Source: Devosia sp.
GTDB lineage: Bacteria; Pseudomonadota; Alphaproteobacteria; Rhizobiales; Devosiaceae
Length of the DNA stretch: 64,000 nucleotides
Direction: 5' to 3'
Assembly: GCF_017307495.1 (NCBI RefSeq)
Contig: NZ_JAFKHE010000023.1
Coordinates: 1 to 64,000, forward strand
Positions 41,193 through 52,187 of the stretch are shown here, in pieces. Under the pieces are notes generated by a model. The model was given only the letters and a program-made list of their open reading frames with translations. It did not search any database and had not been told where the DNA came from. Positions within the stretch are counted from its first letter, which is position 1, and each line of letters opens with the position of its first letter. A program made the position numbers and the translations under genes.

Positions 41193-42349
41193 TTGGTCAA
41201 TACCGAGCCGGAGGCGCCTGCCCAACTGGCCCACACCGTCTCGTCCCAGGAGATGGCATTGGGGTCGCCGCGCAGGGCGTTGGTCTTGGTGACGCGCATG
41301 TAGCGGCCGTTGTCGAGCCGGACCTGGTAGACCGTCATGTCGCCCAGGTAGGCGATGTCCTCGACATAGCCCTTGACCATGTTGGCGTCGGGCGGGACGC
41401 CGGGCTGCGGCGCGGGCCGGTCGCGGGTCAGCACGACCTTTTCGGGCCGGATGGCCCACCACAGGATCTGTTCGGGCGAGCAGTCGACGCCGTGGTCGAC
41501 ATAGATGTCGGTGCCCAGTTCGGTCGAGTGGATGCGCACGTGGTCGGGCTCGTCCTCGGTGACGACACCCTCGACCATGTTGGCCGAGCCGATGAAATTG
41601 GCGACGAAGCGGGAGTTGGGGAACTCGTAGATCTCGGTCGGCTCGCCGACCATGGCGATTTCGCCCTGGTTCATCACGCCGATCCGGGTGGCGAGGCTCA
41701 TCGCCTCTTCCTGGTCGTGGGTGACGACAATGAAGGTGACGCCGAGCGTCTCCTGGATCTTGACCAGCTCGAACTGGGTCTCCTCGCGCAGCTTCTTGTC
41801 GAGCGCGCCGAGCGGTTCGTCGAGCAGCAGCAGCTTCGGGCGCTTGGCGAGGGCGCGGGCGAGTGCGACGCGCTGACGCTGGCCGCCGGAGAGCTGGTGC
41901 GGACGACGGGCGGCGTAGTCCTCGAGCTTGACCAGCTTCAGCAGTTCCTGGACGCGGGCGGTGATCTCGTCCTTGGGCATGTGGTCGCGCTTCAGGCCAT
42001 AGGCGATGTTGTTCCACACATTCATGTGCGGAAACAGCGCGTAGGACTGGAACATCATGTTCACGGGCCGATTGTAGGGCGGCACCTTGGACATGTCCTG
42101 GCCATCGATCTCGATGGTGCCCGAGGTCGGGCTCTCGAAGCCGGCGAGCATGCGCAGCAGGGTGGACTTGCCCGAGCCCGAACCGCCGAGCAGGCAGAAC
42201 AGCTCGCCCTTGTAGATGTCGAGCGAGAGGTCGTTGACGGCGGCGACGTCACCAAACTTCTTGGTGACGTGGCGGATGCGCACAAAGGGCTTGGCCGCGG
42301 GATCGCGCCAGGGGCGCGTGTCGGCGGCAAGTTGCGGTTTCTTCGCCAT
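41189..42349 (-). CDS. potG: Putrescine/polyamine ABC transporter ATPase
   Basis: A 386-residue ATPase. Walker A GGSGSGKST, signature LSGGQRQRVALARAL, Walker B LLLLDEPLGALDKK and switch histidine VVTHDQEEAM are intact. A C-terminal TOBE domain (about 300-380) follows. It energises the PotH-PotI channel. The gene lies 65 bases downstream of potF and overlaps potH by four bases. Confidence 0.94.
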   Translation of the reverse strand: MAKKPQLAADTRPWRDPAAKPFVRIRHVTKKFGDVAAVNDLSLDIYKGELFCLLGGSGSGKSTLLRMLAGFESPTSGTIEIDGQDMSKVPPYNRPVNMMFQSYALFPHMNVWNNIAYGLKRDHMPKDEITARVQELLKLVKLEDYAARRPHQLSGGQRQRVALARALAKRPKLLLLDEPLGALDKKLREETQFELVKIQETLGVTFIVVTHDQEEAMSLATRIGVMNQGEIAMVGEPTEIYEFPNSRFVANFIGSANMVEGVVTEDEPDHVRIHSTELGTDIYVDHGVDCSPEQILWWAIRPEKVVLTRDRPAPQPGVPPDANMVKGYVEDIAYLGDMTVYQVRLDNGRYMRVTKTNALRGDPNAISWDETVWASWAGASGSVLTN

Positions 42350-42414
42350 CGGGCTTTCGCTGTCCAGTCAGAGGCGGAGGATGGGGCCAACGGCCCCATC
42401 CCGGTTGTGGGTGG

Positions 42415-43515
42415 CTACGAGCCGGCCTTGATACGCTGCCAGGTCTCGGTGAGGATTTCGTCGTAGTCGGGCGTATGCGCCTTGAGCGGGAACAGCTTGG
42501 CCGAGATTTCCGCGCTCGGGTAGATCGCCGGGTCGTCCTTAATGGCCGGATCGATAAGGTCAAGAGCCGCCTTGTTGCCCGAGGCGTAGTACACGTAGTT
42601 CGTGTTCGCTGCCGCGATATCGGGACGCAGCATGAAGTCGATGAACTTGTAGGCGTTGTCGACATGCGGCGCGTCCGCCGGAATGGCGAACAGGTCGAAC
42701 CACTTGAGCGCGCCTTCCTTGGGGATGACGTAGTTCACCTCGACGCCGGCATTGGCCGCTGCCGCCGCGTCGCGGGCGATGAAGACGTCGCCCGAATAGC
42801 CGATCGACAGGCAGACCTCGCCGTTGCCGAGGTCGTCGATGTACTGGCTCGAGTTGAAGTAGCGCACATAGGGCCGGATCGACATCAGCAGGTCCTCGGC
42901 CTTCTTGAGGTCGTCCGGGCTCTCCGAGTTGGGGTCGAGGCCCAGGTAGTTGAGGGCGGTCGCCATGACCTCGGCCGGCGCGTCGAGCAGGGTGACGCCG
43001 CAATCCTTGAGCTTGGAAACGATCTCGGGCTTGAACACGATGTCCCAGGTGTCGAGCGGCTGGTCGCCCAGTGCCGCCTTCACCTTGGCGACATTGTAGC
43101 CGATGGCGGTGGTGCCCCACATGTAGTCGACCGAGTGGGCGTTGTCGGGGTCATGCGCCGCCGTGGCGGCCATGACCTCGGGGTCCATGTTCTTGAGGTT
43201 CGGGATCTTGGACTTGTCGAAGGGCAGGAACAGGCCCGCGGCGACCTGGCGCTCGAGGAAGAAGCCCGAGGGCACGACCACGTCATAGCCCGAGCCGCCG
43301 GCGAGCAGCTTGGCCTCGACCAGTTCATTCGAATCGAAGACGTCGTAGTTGACCTTGATGCCGGTCTCGGCCTCGAACTTGGCGACCGTGTCCTCGGCGA
43401 TGTAGTCGGACCAGTTGTAGACGTTGACCACTTTGTCCTGGGCCAGGGCCGGGGCGGCCGCGAGCAGCGCGCCCAGGGCGGCCGCCATCCTGACCATCAT
43501 CATCGGTTTCAGCAT
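42415..43515 (-). CDS. potF: Putrescine-type binding protein
   Basis: A 366-residue periplasmic protein of the PotF/PotD family. Signal peptide 1-25 ends in APALAQ. The mature part starts VVNVYNWSDYIAEDTVAKFEAETG, and the polyamine-site regions YDVVVPSGFFLERQ and YMWGTTAIGYN are present. AGGAG eight bases before the ATG at 43515 sets the start. It heads the potFGHI operon. Putrescine is favoured by overall likeness to PotF, but spermidine is not excluded. Confidence 0.93.
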   Translation of the reverse strand: MLKPMMMVRMAAALGALLAAAPALAQDKVVNVYNWSDYIAEDTVAKFEAETGIKVNYDVFDSNELVEAKLLAGGSGYDVVVPSGFFLERQVAAGLFLPFDKSKIPNLKNMDPEVMAATAAHDPDNAHSVDYMWGTTAIGYNVAKVKAALGDQPLDTWDIVFKPEIVSKLKDCGVTLLDAPAEVMATALNYLGLDPNSESPDDLKKAEDLLMSIRPYVRYFNSSQYIDDLGNGEVCLSIGYSGDVFIARDAAAAANAGVEVNYVIPKEGALKWFDLFAIPADAPHVDNAYKFIDFMLRPDIAAANTNYVYYASGNKAALDLIDPAIKDDPAIYPSAEISAKLFPLKAHTPDYDEILTETWQRIKAGS

Positions 43516-44076
43516 GCTGGAGTCTCCTTGTTCGAGTGCTGCCGCCGGCGTAGGGCGGCGCATGACAATCGGCCGGGCCGCCTCGCGGGCCGGTTGGCAG
43601 CCGCCGGCGTTCCGGGGGGCCGGCGGCGAAACTGGATATGACGGGAAGCGGGTACGCGGGAGGTAAGGCCAAGCAGCGCGGTCATCGCGCCGGGGTAACG
43701 AGGGTCGTCAATAGGCCCGGAGCCGGGCGAGCATCGATCCGGAGGTTCCGGATCAACAGTGACCGTGTGCAGTGAAGTATCCCCGCGCCATGCACCCACA
43801 GACGGGGCCGGAACCTAGAGGCAAATGCCTTCGCGGGCAAGGGTTTTGGGGATTGCCAAGGTGCGGCGTTTGGTGCTGGCGGGTCTGCTCCCCTCCCCCT
43901 TGAGGGGAGGGGTTGGGGGTGGGGGTCGAGCGGTGATCCACCGAACTACCCCCTCCCTCGGTCCCTCCCCCCAGGGGGAGGGAGGCGAAGGCGCCGCCGG
44001 CATCGGTCGCAACAGTTGAACTCCCGGCGTTTTCGGTTCAAACGAGGGCGAAGACCATCCGACCCAGAGGCGTGCC
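43516..44076. other. Intergenic region between potF and psuG
   Basis: This 561-base gap between divergent operons contains no gene I can support. It holds the potF ribosome-binding site, a type-B GC-hairpin repeat at 43888-43985 and otherwise GC-rich sequence with short stop-free frames. Promoters for both operons must lie here, but I see no convincing -35/-10 pair. Confidence 0.5.
43888..43985. repeat. GC-hairpin repeat, type B copy 3
   Basis: Left inverted unit CTCCCCTCCCCCTTGAGGGG and right unit CCCTCCCCCCAGGGGGAGGG, closely matching the copy at 26795, including the internal GGTTGGGGGTGGGGGTCGAGCGGTGA-like spacer. Confidence 0.8.
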
Positions 44077-44996
<920 letters not shown>

Positions 44997-45000
<4 letters not shown>

Positions 45001-45890
45001 GCGAGGCACCGGGGCGGGTGATCGTCATCGGGGACGTGATGACCGACGTCATCGTGATCCCCGAAGGACCGCTGGTGCGCGGCTCGGACCGGCGCGCGCA
45101 GATCACGCAGCGGCCGGGCGGCTCGGGCGCCAACCAGGCGGTGTGGCTGGGCGCGATGGGCACGCCCGTCAGTTTCGTGGCGCGTGTCGGGGCCAAGGAC
45201 AAGCCGCACCTGGAGGCGTATCTGCGCGGCTTCCACGTCGATCCGATCCTGATCGCCGATCCGGCGCGCCCGTCGGGCATCCTCGTCACCATCGTCGATC
45301 CGGACGGGGAGCGGAGCTTCCTCACCGACCGGGGGGCCAACCTGGCGCTGTCGCTGAGCGACATGCCGGTGTGGCTGCTGGAGGAAACGCGCTGCGTCGT
45401 GGTGTCGGGCTACTCGCTGTTCGCCGAGCAGCCGCGCGCGGCGGTGCGGTGGATGGCGGACGAGGCGCGGGCGCGCGGCATCCCGGTGGTGGTCGATGCG
45501 GCCTCGGTGGGGTTCGTCGAGGAGGTCGGGGCATCCCGGTTCCTCGAATGGACGAAGGGGTTCACGACGCTGTTCGCCAACGAGGACGAGGCCCAGGCGC
45601 TGTCGGGGCGTGGCGATCTCGAAGGGCAGATGCGGGCCCTGGGTCCGAACTACGGGCGGGTGGTGATCAAGCTCGGCGCCGCGGGGGCGGCGGTGGGCGA
45701 TGCGACCGGAGTCACGTTCAGGCTGCCGGCGCCGGTGGTGGAGGTGATCGACACGACCGGGGCGGGCGATGCGTTCGCCGCCGCGTTCATCTCGGCCGGG
45801 CTGGCCGGGGTGGATGTCGAGGGCTGCCTCAGGCGTGGCATCGAGGCCGGCTCGGCGGCGGTGACCCGGATCGGCGGGCAGCCGGAATAG
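44997..45890 (+). CDS. psuK: Pseudouridine kinase (PfkB family)
   Basis: A 297-residue PfkB-family sugar kinase. N-terminal VIGDVMTDVIVIPEGPLVRGSD and GGSGANQAVWLGAMG bind the sugar, and the C-terminal signature DTTGAGDAFAAAF is the catalytic anion-hole motif with its aspartate. Its four-base overlap with psuG indicates that it phosphorylates pseudouridine to feed PsuG. The open frame runs further upstream inside psuG, but 44997 is the coupled start. Confidence 0.93.
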
Positions 45891-45915
45891 GGCCGGTGCC
45901 CCCCGCAGGCTCCAG

Positions 45916-48456
45916 CTACTCCTCGCGCAGGAAGCTAGCGGGCCGCGTCGACAGGGCGGACCAGGTGATGAGCATGCCGACGGCGATGGCGAGCGCGACA
46001 GTGCCGAGCGTGACCCAGACGATCAGCATCGGGTCGGCCCAGAAATCGATCTGCAGCACGTATTCGACGAAGGCCCAGGTGCCGGCGAGGCCGAGCAGCG
46101 CCGAGAGCAGCGCGGCGAGCAGCCCGAGCACGCCGTACTCGACCAGGTAGGCGCGGATGACGTCGCCGCGGGTGGCGCCGAGCACCTTCATCACCACTGC
46201 GTCGGCCTCGCGCTGCTTGCGGCCGGCGGCCATGGCGCCGGCGAGGACGAGGACGCCGCTCACCACCGCGAGGCCGCCGATGACTTCCACCGCAGTGGTC
46301 ACGTTGGCAAGGATCGAGGCGAAAGTCTCGAGCGCTTCGCCGACGGGCATGAACAGCAGGTCGGGGAACCGGGCGACGAGGCGCTGCTGCACGGCGCGCT
46401 CCTGGCCGGGGGCCGCCTTCATCAGGCCCAGATAGCTCAGCGGAAAGTCGGCCAGCGCGTTGGGCGAGAGCACGAACCCGAAGTTCACGCTGCCCGAGCG
46501 CCAGGCATAGTCGCGGAAGCTGCCGATCCGGGCGGTGATCGGCTCGCCGAAGATGCGGAAGGTAATGGTGTCGCCTAGCTTCAGGCCGAGCGGGGCCTTG
46601 AGGCGCTGGAACACCGAGACCTCGGGGGCGCCGATCATGTTGGGCGGCCACCAGGCGCCCTCGGTGACGGTGGAGTTGTCGGGCAGGGTCTCCGAGGCGG
46701 TGAGCGGAATCTCGCCCTCGAAGACGAAGCTGAACTCGGGCGGCGGCGTGCGGTTGAGCTGCTTGACGGGCGTGCCGTTGATGGCCTCGATGGCGCCGGT
46801 GACCATGGGCAGCTCGGAGAACAGCTCGACGCCCTTGTCGGTGACGGTGAAGTCCTTGAGCGCGGCCACCTCGTCGTCGAACAGGTCCATGAAGACGAAG
46901 CTCGGCGCATTGGGAATCGACTCGCGGTCGAGCTGGTGGCGCAGGTTCCCGTCGACCAGCGCGATGAGCAGCAGCAGCGCCAGGCCAAGCCCGAGCGACA
47001 GGATGACGACCGGGGCCGGGGCGCCGGGGCGGTGGATGGCCTTGATGGCATTGCGCAGCGCCGCGTCGGGCAGCGGGGGGACGAGCTTCAGCAGCCGCTG
47101 CAGGGCCCAGGCGGCGAGGCGCAGGACGAGGAAGGCGCCGATGACGCCCAGCGCGTACCACAGCACGAGGAGCGGCCGGCCGGTGGTGAGCGCGGCGAGG
47201 GCATAGATGGCGGCGGCGGCGAGGCCAAGCGGCAGCCACAGGCCCGGCCGCACGAGATCGCGCCAGCCGAGCCCGCCCTCGATGGCCGAGCCGGCCGAGC
47301 GGAACAGCAGCGCCGGCTTCAGCCGCTCGGCCCGCACCAGCGGCAGGTAGCCGAAGGCGAAGCCGGTGAGGGCGCCGAAACCGGCGGCGGTCCAGAGCGT
47401 CGTCGCGTCGACGACCGGTGGCAGGGCAAGGCCGAGCAGGCCGCCGAGGATGGGCAGGATCACCATGCTGAGACCGCTGCCGAGCAGCAGGCCGAGGACG
47501 ATGCCGACGGCGGTCAGCAGCATCACCTGCACGAGGAAATGCGCGAGGACGCGCGGGCCGGTGGCGCCGAGCGCCTTCATGGTGGCGATCGAGCGCTGGC
47601 GCTCGGTGACATAGGCGGAGATGGCGTTGGAGACGCCGAGGCCGCCGACCAGCAGCGAGGACAGGCCGACGATGGTGAGGAAGCGCGCGAAGATATCAAA
47701 GAAGCGACCGACGTCGGCGGTGGCGTCGCGCGGGGCGAGAACCTTCCAGCCAGCATCGGGGAAGGCATCGAGGATGCGCGCCCGGGCGGCCTCGAAATCG
47801 GGGTCGGCGAGCAGGAGCTTGTAGCGCCAGGTGGCGAGCACGCCGGGCTGGAGAATGCCGGTGGCGTTGACGGCGTCGGTCGACATCAGCACCGAGAGGC
47901 CAAACTGCAGGCTGGCGGTGACCTGGTCCGGCGCCCGGCCGAGGATACCGGTGAGGACGAAGCGGGCAGTGCCGATCGTCACCTCGTCGCCGAGCTTGAG
48001 GCCGAGCCGGTCGAACAGCAGCTGGTCGGCGACGAGGCCATAGCGGCCCGATCGTTCGGCCAGGAGGGCGGGGAGCGGCTGGTCGGCGCCATCGACGGCG
48101 AGCGTGCCGACCAGCGGATAGTTGGCATCGACAGCGCGGATGGCGAGAAAGGACGAGCCGTTGCCCGCCTTGGCGCGGCCCTGTACCTCGACCACCTCGC
48201 CAACCCGGCCGAGCGCGGCGAACAGGGCGCGCTCGTCCGGATTGGCGGCGCGATAGGACAGCGTCGCCTCGAGGTCGCCGCCGAGCAGGGTGCGGGCGTC
48301 GCGCATGAGCGCCGATTGCAGCGCCGCGCCGACCGAGCCGACCAGCGTGATGGTGCCGACGCCGAGCGCCAGGCAGGCGAGCAGGATGGTGAAGCGGCGG
48401 AGATCGCCGCGCAGGTCGCGGACGGCGACGCGCAGCCAGCCGCGCAGCCAGTTCAC
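45916..48456 (-). CDS. Large FtsX-type ABC permease (YbbP-like), copy 1
   Basis: An 846-residue inner-membrane protein. Four N-terminal-half spans surround a large periplasmic domain, with a second set in the C-terminal half: the duplicated FtsX-domain layout of YbbP. Motifs are ILLACLALGVGTITLVG, STMKALGATGPRVLAHFL and VVMKVLGATRGDVIRAYL. Start GTG at 48456 overlaps the ATPase gene as GTGA. Its partner is the ATPase at 48453. Homologues move lipids or lipoproteins or carry out envelope signalling; the substrate is unknown. It is paralogous to the gene at 49478. Confidence 0.9.
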   Translation of the reverse strand: MNWLRGWLRVAVRDLRGDLRRFTILLACLALGVGTITLVGSVGAALQSALMRDARTLLGGDLEATLSYRAANPDERALFAALGRVGEVVEVQGRAKAGNGSSFLAIRAVDANYPLVGTLAVDGADQPLPALLAERSGRYGLVADQLLFDRLGLKLGDEVTIGTARFVLTGILGRAPDQVTASLQFGLSVLMSTDAVNATGILQPGVLATWRYKLLLADPDFEAARARILDAFPDAGWKVLAPRDATADVGRFFDIFARFLTIVGLSSLLVGGLGVSNAISAYVTERQRSIATMKALGATGPRVLAHFLVQVMLLTAVGIVLGLLLGSGLSMVILPILGGLLGLALPPVVDATTLWTAAGFGALTGFAFGYLPLVRAERLKPALLFRSAGSAIEGGLGWRDLVRPGLWLPLGLAAAAIYALAALTTGRPLLVLWYALGVIGAFLVLRLAAWALQRLLKLVPPLPDAALRNAIKAIHRPGAPAPVVILSLGLGLALLLLIALVDGNLRHQLDRESIPNAPSFVFMDLFDDEVAALKDFTVTDKGVELFSELPMVTGAIEAINGTPVKQLNRTPPPEFSFVFEGEIPLTASETLPDNSTVTEGAWWPPNMIGAPEVSVFQRLKAPLGLKLGDTITFRIFGEPITARIGSFRDYAWRSGSVNFGFVLSPNALADFPLSYLGLMKAAPGQERAVQQRLVARFPDLLFMPVGEALETFASILANVTTAVEVIGGLAVVSGVLVLAGAMAAGRKQREADAVVMKVLGATRGDVIRAYLVEYGVLGLLAALLSALLGLAGTWAFVEYVLQIDFWADPMLIVWVTLGTVALAIAVGMLITWSALSTRPASFLREE

Positions 48457-49148
48457 GCCGGCACCCGCTCGGCGAGGCGCCCTTCGTTCATGTGCAGCTG
48501 GCGATCGGCCCTGGTCGCGAGGTCGGGATCGTGGGTGATCAGCAGGATCGAGGTGCCGCGCTCGCGGGCGAGGCCGAACATCAGTTCGATGACATGGGCG
48601 CCGGTCTCCTGGTCGAGGTTGCCGGTCGGTTCGTCGGCGAGCAGCAGCCTGGGCCGCCCGACCATGGCGCGGGCAAGGCCGACGCGCTGCTGCTCGCCGC
48701 CCGAGAGCGCGCTGGGCAGGTGGGTCGTGCGGTTGCCCAGCCCGACATCGGCGAGGGCGGCGGCGGCGCTGTCGCTGATCTCGCTCCAGGCCATGGCGGG
48801 ATGGGCGATCTCGAGGGTGAGCGCGACGTTCTCGAGCGCGGTCAGCGAGGGGATGAGGTGGAAATTCTGGAACAGGATACCGAGCGCCTCGCGGCGGAAG
48901 ATGGCCAGCCGGTCCTCGTTGAGGATGGTGATGTCGGTTCCCGCGACCTCGATATGGCCGCTGGTCGCCTGCTCGAGGCCGGACAGGACCATGAGCAGCG
49001 AAGTCTTGCCGCTGCCCGAGGGACCGACAATGGCCGCGACCTCGCCCGCAGCGAGCGCCAGGTCGACGTCCTTGAGGATATGCAGGGGCGTTCCGCCGCT
49101 GCGCAGGTGCAGGTTGACGCCTCTTGCATCGACGACGGGAGCGGGCAT
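48453..49148 (-). CDS. Lipoprotein-export-type ABC ATPase (YbbA-like)
   Basis: A 231-residue ATPase. Walker A GPSGSGKTS, signature LSGGEQQRVGLARAM and Walker B LLLADEPTGNLDQ (the TGNLD form is typical of the LolD/MacB/YbbA subgroup), switch histidine LLITHDPDLA. It drives the large permease whose gene overlaps its stop. The frame is open to 49322, but the ABC fold begins just after the ATG at 49148. Confidence 0.93.
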   Translation of the reverse strand: MPAPVVDARGVNLHLRSGGTPLHILKDVDLALAAGEVAAIVGPSGSGKTSLLMVLSGLEQATSGHIEVAGTDITILNEDRLAIFRREALGILFQNFHLIPSLTALENVALTLEIAHPAMAWSEISDSAAAALADVGLGNRTTHLPSALSGGEQQRVGLARAMVGRPRLLLADEPTGNLDQETGAHVIELMFGLARERGTSILLITHDPDLATRADRQLHMNEGRLAERVPA

Positions 49149-49477
49149 GGTCTGGCCGGGGTTGGAGTGCAGTATCAGGCAGATAGGCTCTGCCCGCGCC
49201 GGTTCAATGGCAGGCGGGGCAACGGGTTCCCCGTCTGGCCGGCGAGTACGCGGCAAATGGGCCGGAAGGGCAAGCCGAAACGCGTCCCGCCGGCACGATT
49301 CGCGCTGCGGCCAGTTGTGCAAGTGCCGGCGTCATGGGTTAAGGTGGTTGCACCGGAACGTCGGATACGGGCCAACAGATAATCGCAGAACGCCAAGAGC
49401 TTGCCCTTTTCGCCGGTATCCTGCAGCCCGGATGGCGTGGCACCCCCGCATCCGCAAGCACTGGCTGAGAAGCGCAC
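49149..49477. other. Intergenic region between the divergent permease units
   Basis: 329 bases between the ATPase gene and the second large permease gene. I see no gene or clear repeat. It must hold two divergent promoters. The stretch TGGGTTAAGGTGGTTGCACC near 49335 is only a weak candidate promoter element. Confidence 0.4.
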
Positions 49478-52090
49478 ATGAACGAGATGGCTCCGCAACC
49501 CCAACCGCAGGGCACGGCCAGTGAGCCGGCGACCATCGACGGTGCGGTGCGGCCGGGCCGGTTCGTGGCCAGCCTCATCAGGCTGTCGATGCTCGACCTG
49601 AGGGGCAGCGTTCGCCACCTGTGGATCCTGATTGCCTGCCTCGCGCTGGGGGTCGCCACGGTGGCGACGGTCGGAGCAGTCGGCGCCTCGCTGCAGGCGG
49701 CGCTGATGCGCGACGGACCGCTGCTGCTGGGCGGCGACATCGAGGCCCGGCTGACCTACCGGCCCGCCGAGGCGGCCGAACTGGCCCTGTTCCACCGGCT
49801 GGGTCGGACCAGCGAAGTGGTCGACCTCATCGGTCGGGCGCGGCACGGCAGCACCAGCGTGCTCGCAGCAGTCCGGGCGGTCGATTCCGCCTATCCGCTC
49901 TTCGGCTCGGTCGAGGTGGACGGGGCGGGTTCGGTGGCGCAGCTGCTGGCGCCGGCGAACGGTACCTTTGGCGTGCTCGTCGGTCCGGGCCTGCTGGAAA
50001 GGCTGGGACTCGGCGTCGGCGGGCGGCTCGGCCTGGGCAAGGCCGAGTTCGAGATCCGCGGCGTCCTGCGCGGCGTTCCCGACAAGGTGTCCCAGGGCAT
50101 CGCCATCGGCTATCCGCTGCTGATCTCGGCCGAGGCGCTGACGCAGACCGGAATCATCGAGCCCGGCAGCCTGGCCCGCTACCGCTACAAGATCGCCCTG
50201 TTCGACGGCCAGGACACGGCTGCGGCGATCCGCTCGATCGAGCAGGCCTTTCCGGAGGCGGGATGGCACATGAGCGTGCCGGCGGACGCGACCGAGGAGC
50301 TGTCGCACTATCTGGGGCTGCTCGAGCGCTTCCTGGTGCTGGTCGGCCTGTCCGCGCTGCTGGTGGGCGGGCTCGGCGTCGCCCATGCCGCCGCCGCCTA
50401 CATCACCGAGCGGCAGGAAGACATCGCGATCATGAAGGCGCTCGGGGGAACGCGCCGGCGCGTCCTGCTGCACTTCCTGATCCAGCTGCTCGCCCTGACG
50501 CTGGTGGGGATCGCGCTGGGCATCGCCGCCGGAACGGCGATCGCGTTGTTCGCACTGCCGCTGCTCGGGCCGGCCATCGGGCTCAAGCTCGCCCCCCTCC
50601 TGGACCTGCCGTCGATCGCGGCTTCGGTTGCCTTCGGCCTGCTGGCCGGTTTCCTTTTCGCCTACCTGCCGCTCAGCCGGGCCGAGACGCTGCGCCCGGC
50701 GCAGCTATTCCGCTCCGCCGCCGCCTCGGCCGGCGCCGCGTCGAGCTGGCGCGTGCTGCTCAAGCCGCACATCCTCGTGCCGATGCTGGTCAGCGCGGCC
50801 GGCCTGCTGCTTGTCGCCATCGCCGATACCGGCCAGCCGGAGGCGGTGGGCTGGTATGCGGCCGGTGCCGTGCTGGCCTTCGCGATCCTGCGCCTGGCGG
50901 CGTTCCTCATGCAGCGCGGGCTGAGGCTGCTGCCACCGGCGCCCAACGCGATGCTGAGGAATGCGCTGAAGTCGATCCATCGACCGGGATCGCCCGCCGC
51001 GGCGGTCGTGCTGTCGATGGGCCTGGGCCTGGCGCTGCTCCTGATGATCGCGCTGGTCGAAGACAGCATGCGCCATCAGCTCGACCCGCAGGTGCGGATC
51101 GACGCCCCCGACTTCATCTACATGGACCTGTTCGACGACGAGGTCGCCAGCCTTGAGGCGCTGGCGACCTCGAACCCGCGGATTTCGAGCTTTGTCGCCA
51201 TTCCGCTGGTTCGCGCCAGCTCGCTGACCATCAACGGCACGTCCCCGCCCGAGCTGAAGCGGCCATCGAAGGACCTGTCGGTGTATTTCGGCGACGAGCA
51301 GCCCCTGACCTATGCCGCGACCGTGCCGGACGGCTCCCGCGTCGTCGGCGGGCAGTGGTGGCCGGCCGAGTATCACGGCCCGCCGCTGGTCTCGGTGTCG
51401 GATGACCTGCGCGACGTGCTCAAGCTCAAGCTGGGCGACCAGATCACCTTCCTCGTCTTCGGCGAGCCGGTGACCGCCACGGTGTCGAGTTTCCGTACCT
51501 ATGAATGGCAGCGCGGCGGCATCAACTTCCCGTACGTGCTCTCACCGGGGGCGCTCGATGCCTATCCCGTCTCCTATTTCGGCCTGCTGTCGGCACGGCC
51601 GGGCGAGGTAGAGGCGCTGCAGGCGGAACTGACCACGGCGTACCCGGCGCTGGTGTTCCTGCCCATCGAGGAAGCCATCGACGCGGTGCGCAGCCTGATG
51701 GCATCCGTCTCGGCGGCGATCGCGGTGGTGGGGGCCGTCGTCTTTGCCAGTGGCGTGCTCGTGCTTGCCGGCGCCCTGGCGGCCGGTCGGCGCCGGCGCG
51801 AGATCGACTCGGTCATCGCCAAGGTGCTGGGCGCGACCCGTGCCGAACTGGTCCTGGGGTTCGTCATCGAGTACGGCCTGGTCGGGGCCCTCGCCGGAGG
51901 CCTGGCCGTGCTGCTGGGCGTCGCCGGGGCCTGGGCATTCGTTACGATCGTGCTGGAATCGGGCTTCGTGGCCAATCCGGTGCTGCTGGCGCTGGTTGTC
52001 CCGGTGGCCGCGATGCTGACCATCGGGGCGGGGGCGGCCATCACCTGGGGCGCGCTGTCGAGCAGCCCGGCGGCATTCTTCCGCCGCTAG
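49478..52090 (+). CDS. Large FtsX-type ABC permease (YbbP-like), copy 2
   Basis: An 870-residue inner-membrane protein with the same layout as the one at 45916 but a longer N-terminus (about 25 extra polar residues). Shared landmarks include [13 protein letters not shown] ([13 protein letters not shown] in copy 1), [17 protein letters not shown] and [13 protein letters not shown]. It has no ATPase of its own in this direction, so it may use the ATPase at 48453 or act without one. The next gene is the MalT-like regulator, 97 bases downstream. Confidence 0.9.
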   Translation: MNEMAPQPQPQGTASEPATIDGAVRPGRFVASLIRLSMLDLRGSVRHLWILIACLALGVATVATVGAVGASLQAALMRDGPLLLGGDIEARLTYRPAEAAELALFHRLGRTSEVVDLIGRARHGSTSVLAAVRAVDSAYPLFGSVEVDGAGSVAQLLAPANGTFGVLVGPGLLERLGLGVGGRLGLGKAEFEIRGVLRGVPDKVSQGIAIGYPLLISAEALTQTGIIEPGSLARYRYKIALFDGQDTAAAIRSIEQAFPEAGWHMSVPADATEELSHYLGLLERFLVLVGLSALLVGGLGVAHAAAAYITERQEDIAIMKALGGTRRRVLLHFLIQLLALTLVGIALGIAAGTAIALFALPLLGPAIGLKLAPLLDLPSIAASVAFGLLAGFLFAYLPLSRAETLRPAQLFRSAAASAGAASSWRVLLKPHILVPMLVSAAGLLLVAIADTGQPEAVGWYAAGAVLAFAILRLAAFLMQRGLRLLPPAPNAMLRNALKSIHRPGSPAAAVVLSMGLGLALLLMIALVEDSMRHQLDPQVRIDAPDFIYMDLFDDEVASLEALATSNPRISSFVAIPLVRASSLTINGTSPPELKRPSKDLSVYFGDEQPLTYAATVPDGSRVVGGQWWPAEYHGPPLVSVSDDLRDVLKLKLGDQITFLVFGEPVTATVSSFRTYEWQRGGINFPYVLSPGALDAYPVSYFGLLSARPGEVEALQAELTTAYPALVFLPIEEAIDAVRSLMASVSAAIAVVGAVVFASGVLVLAGALAAGRRRREIDSVIAKVLGATRAELVLGFVIEYGLVGALAGGLAVLLGVAGAWAFVTIVLESGFVANPVLLALVVPVAAMLTIGAGAAITWGALSSSPAAFFRR

Positions 52091-52187
52091 GGTGCCGCCA
52101 TCACTCGGGATGCTCTGCCCTGAGGGAAGGCCGGCGCGGCAGCAATGGCTTGCCGCGGCCGGCCGGACTCCTGCTATCGTGGCGGCC

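Noticed and set aside
46936..49524. Plus-strand open frame of 862 codons over the YbbP/YbbA genes
   Set aside because: Antisense shadow of two convincing minus-strand ABC genes.
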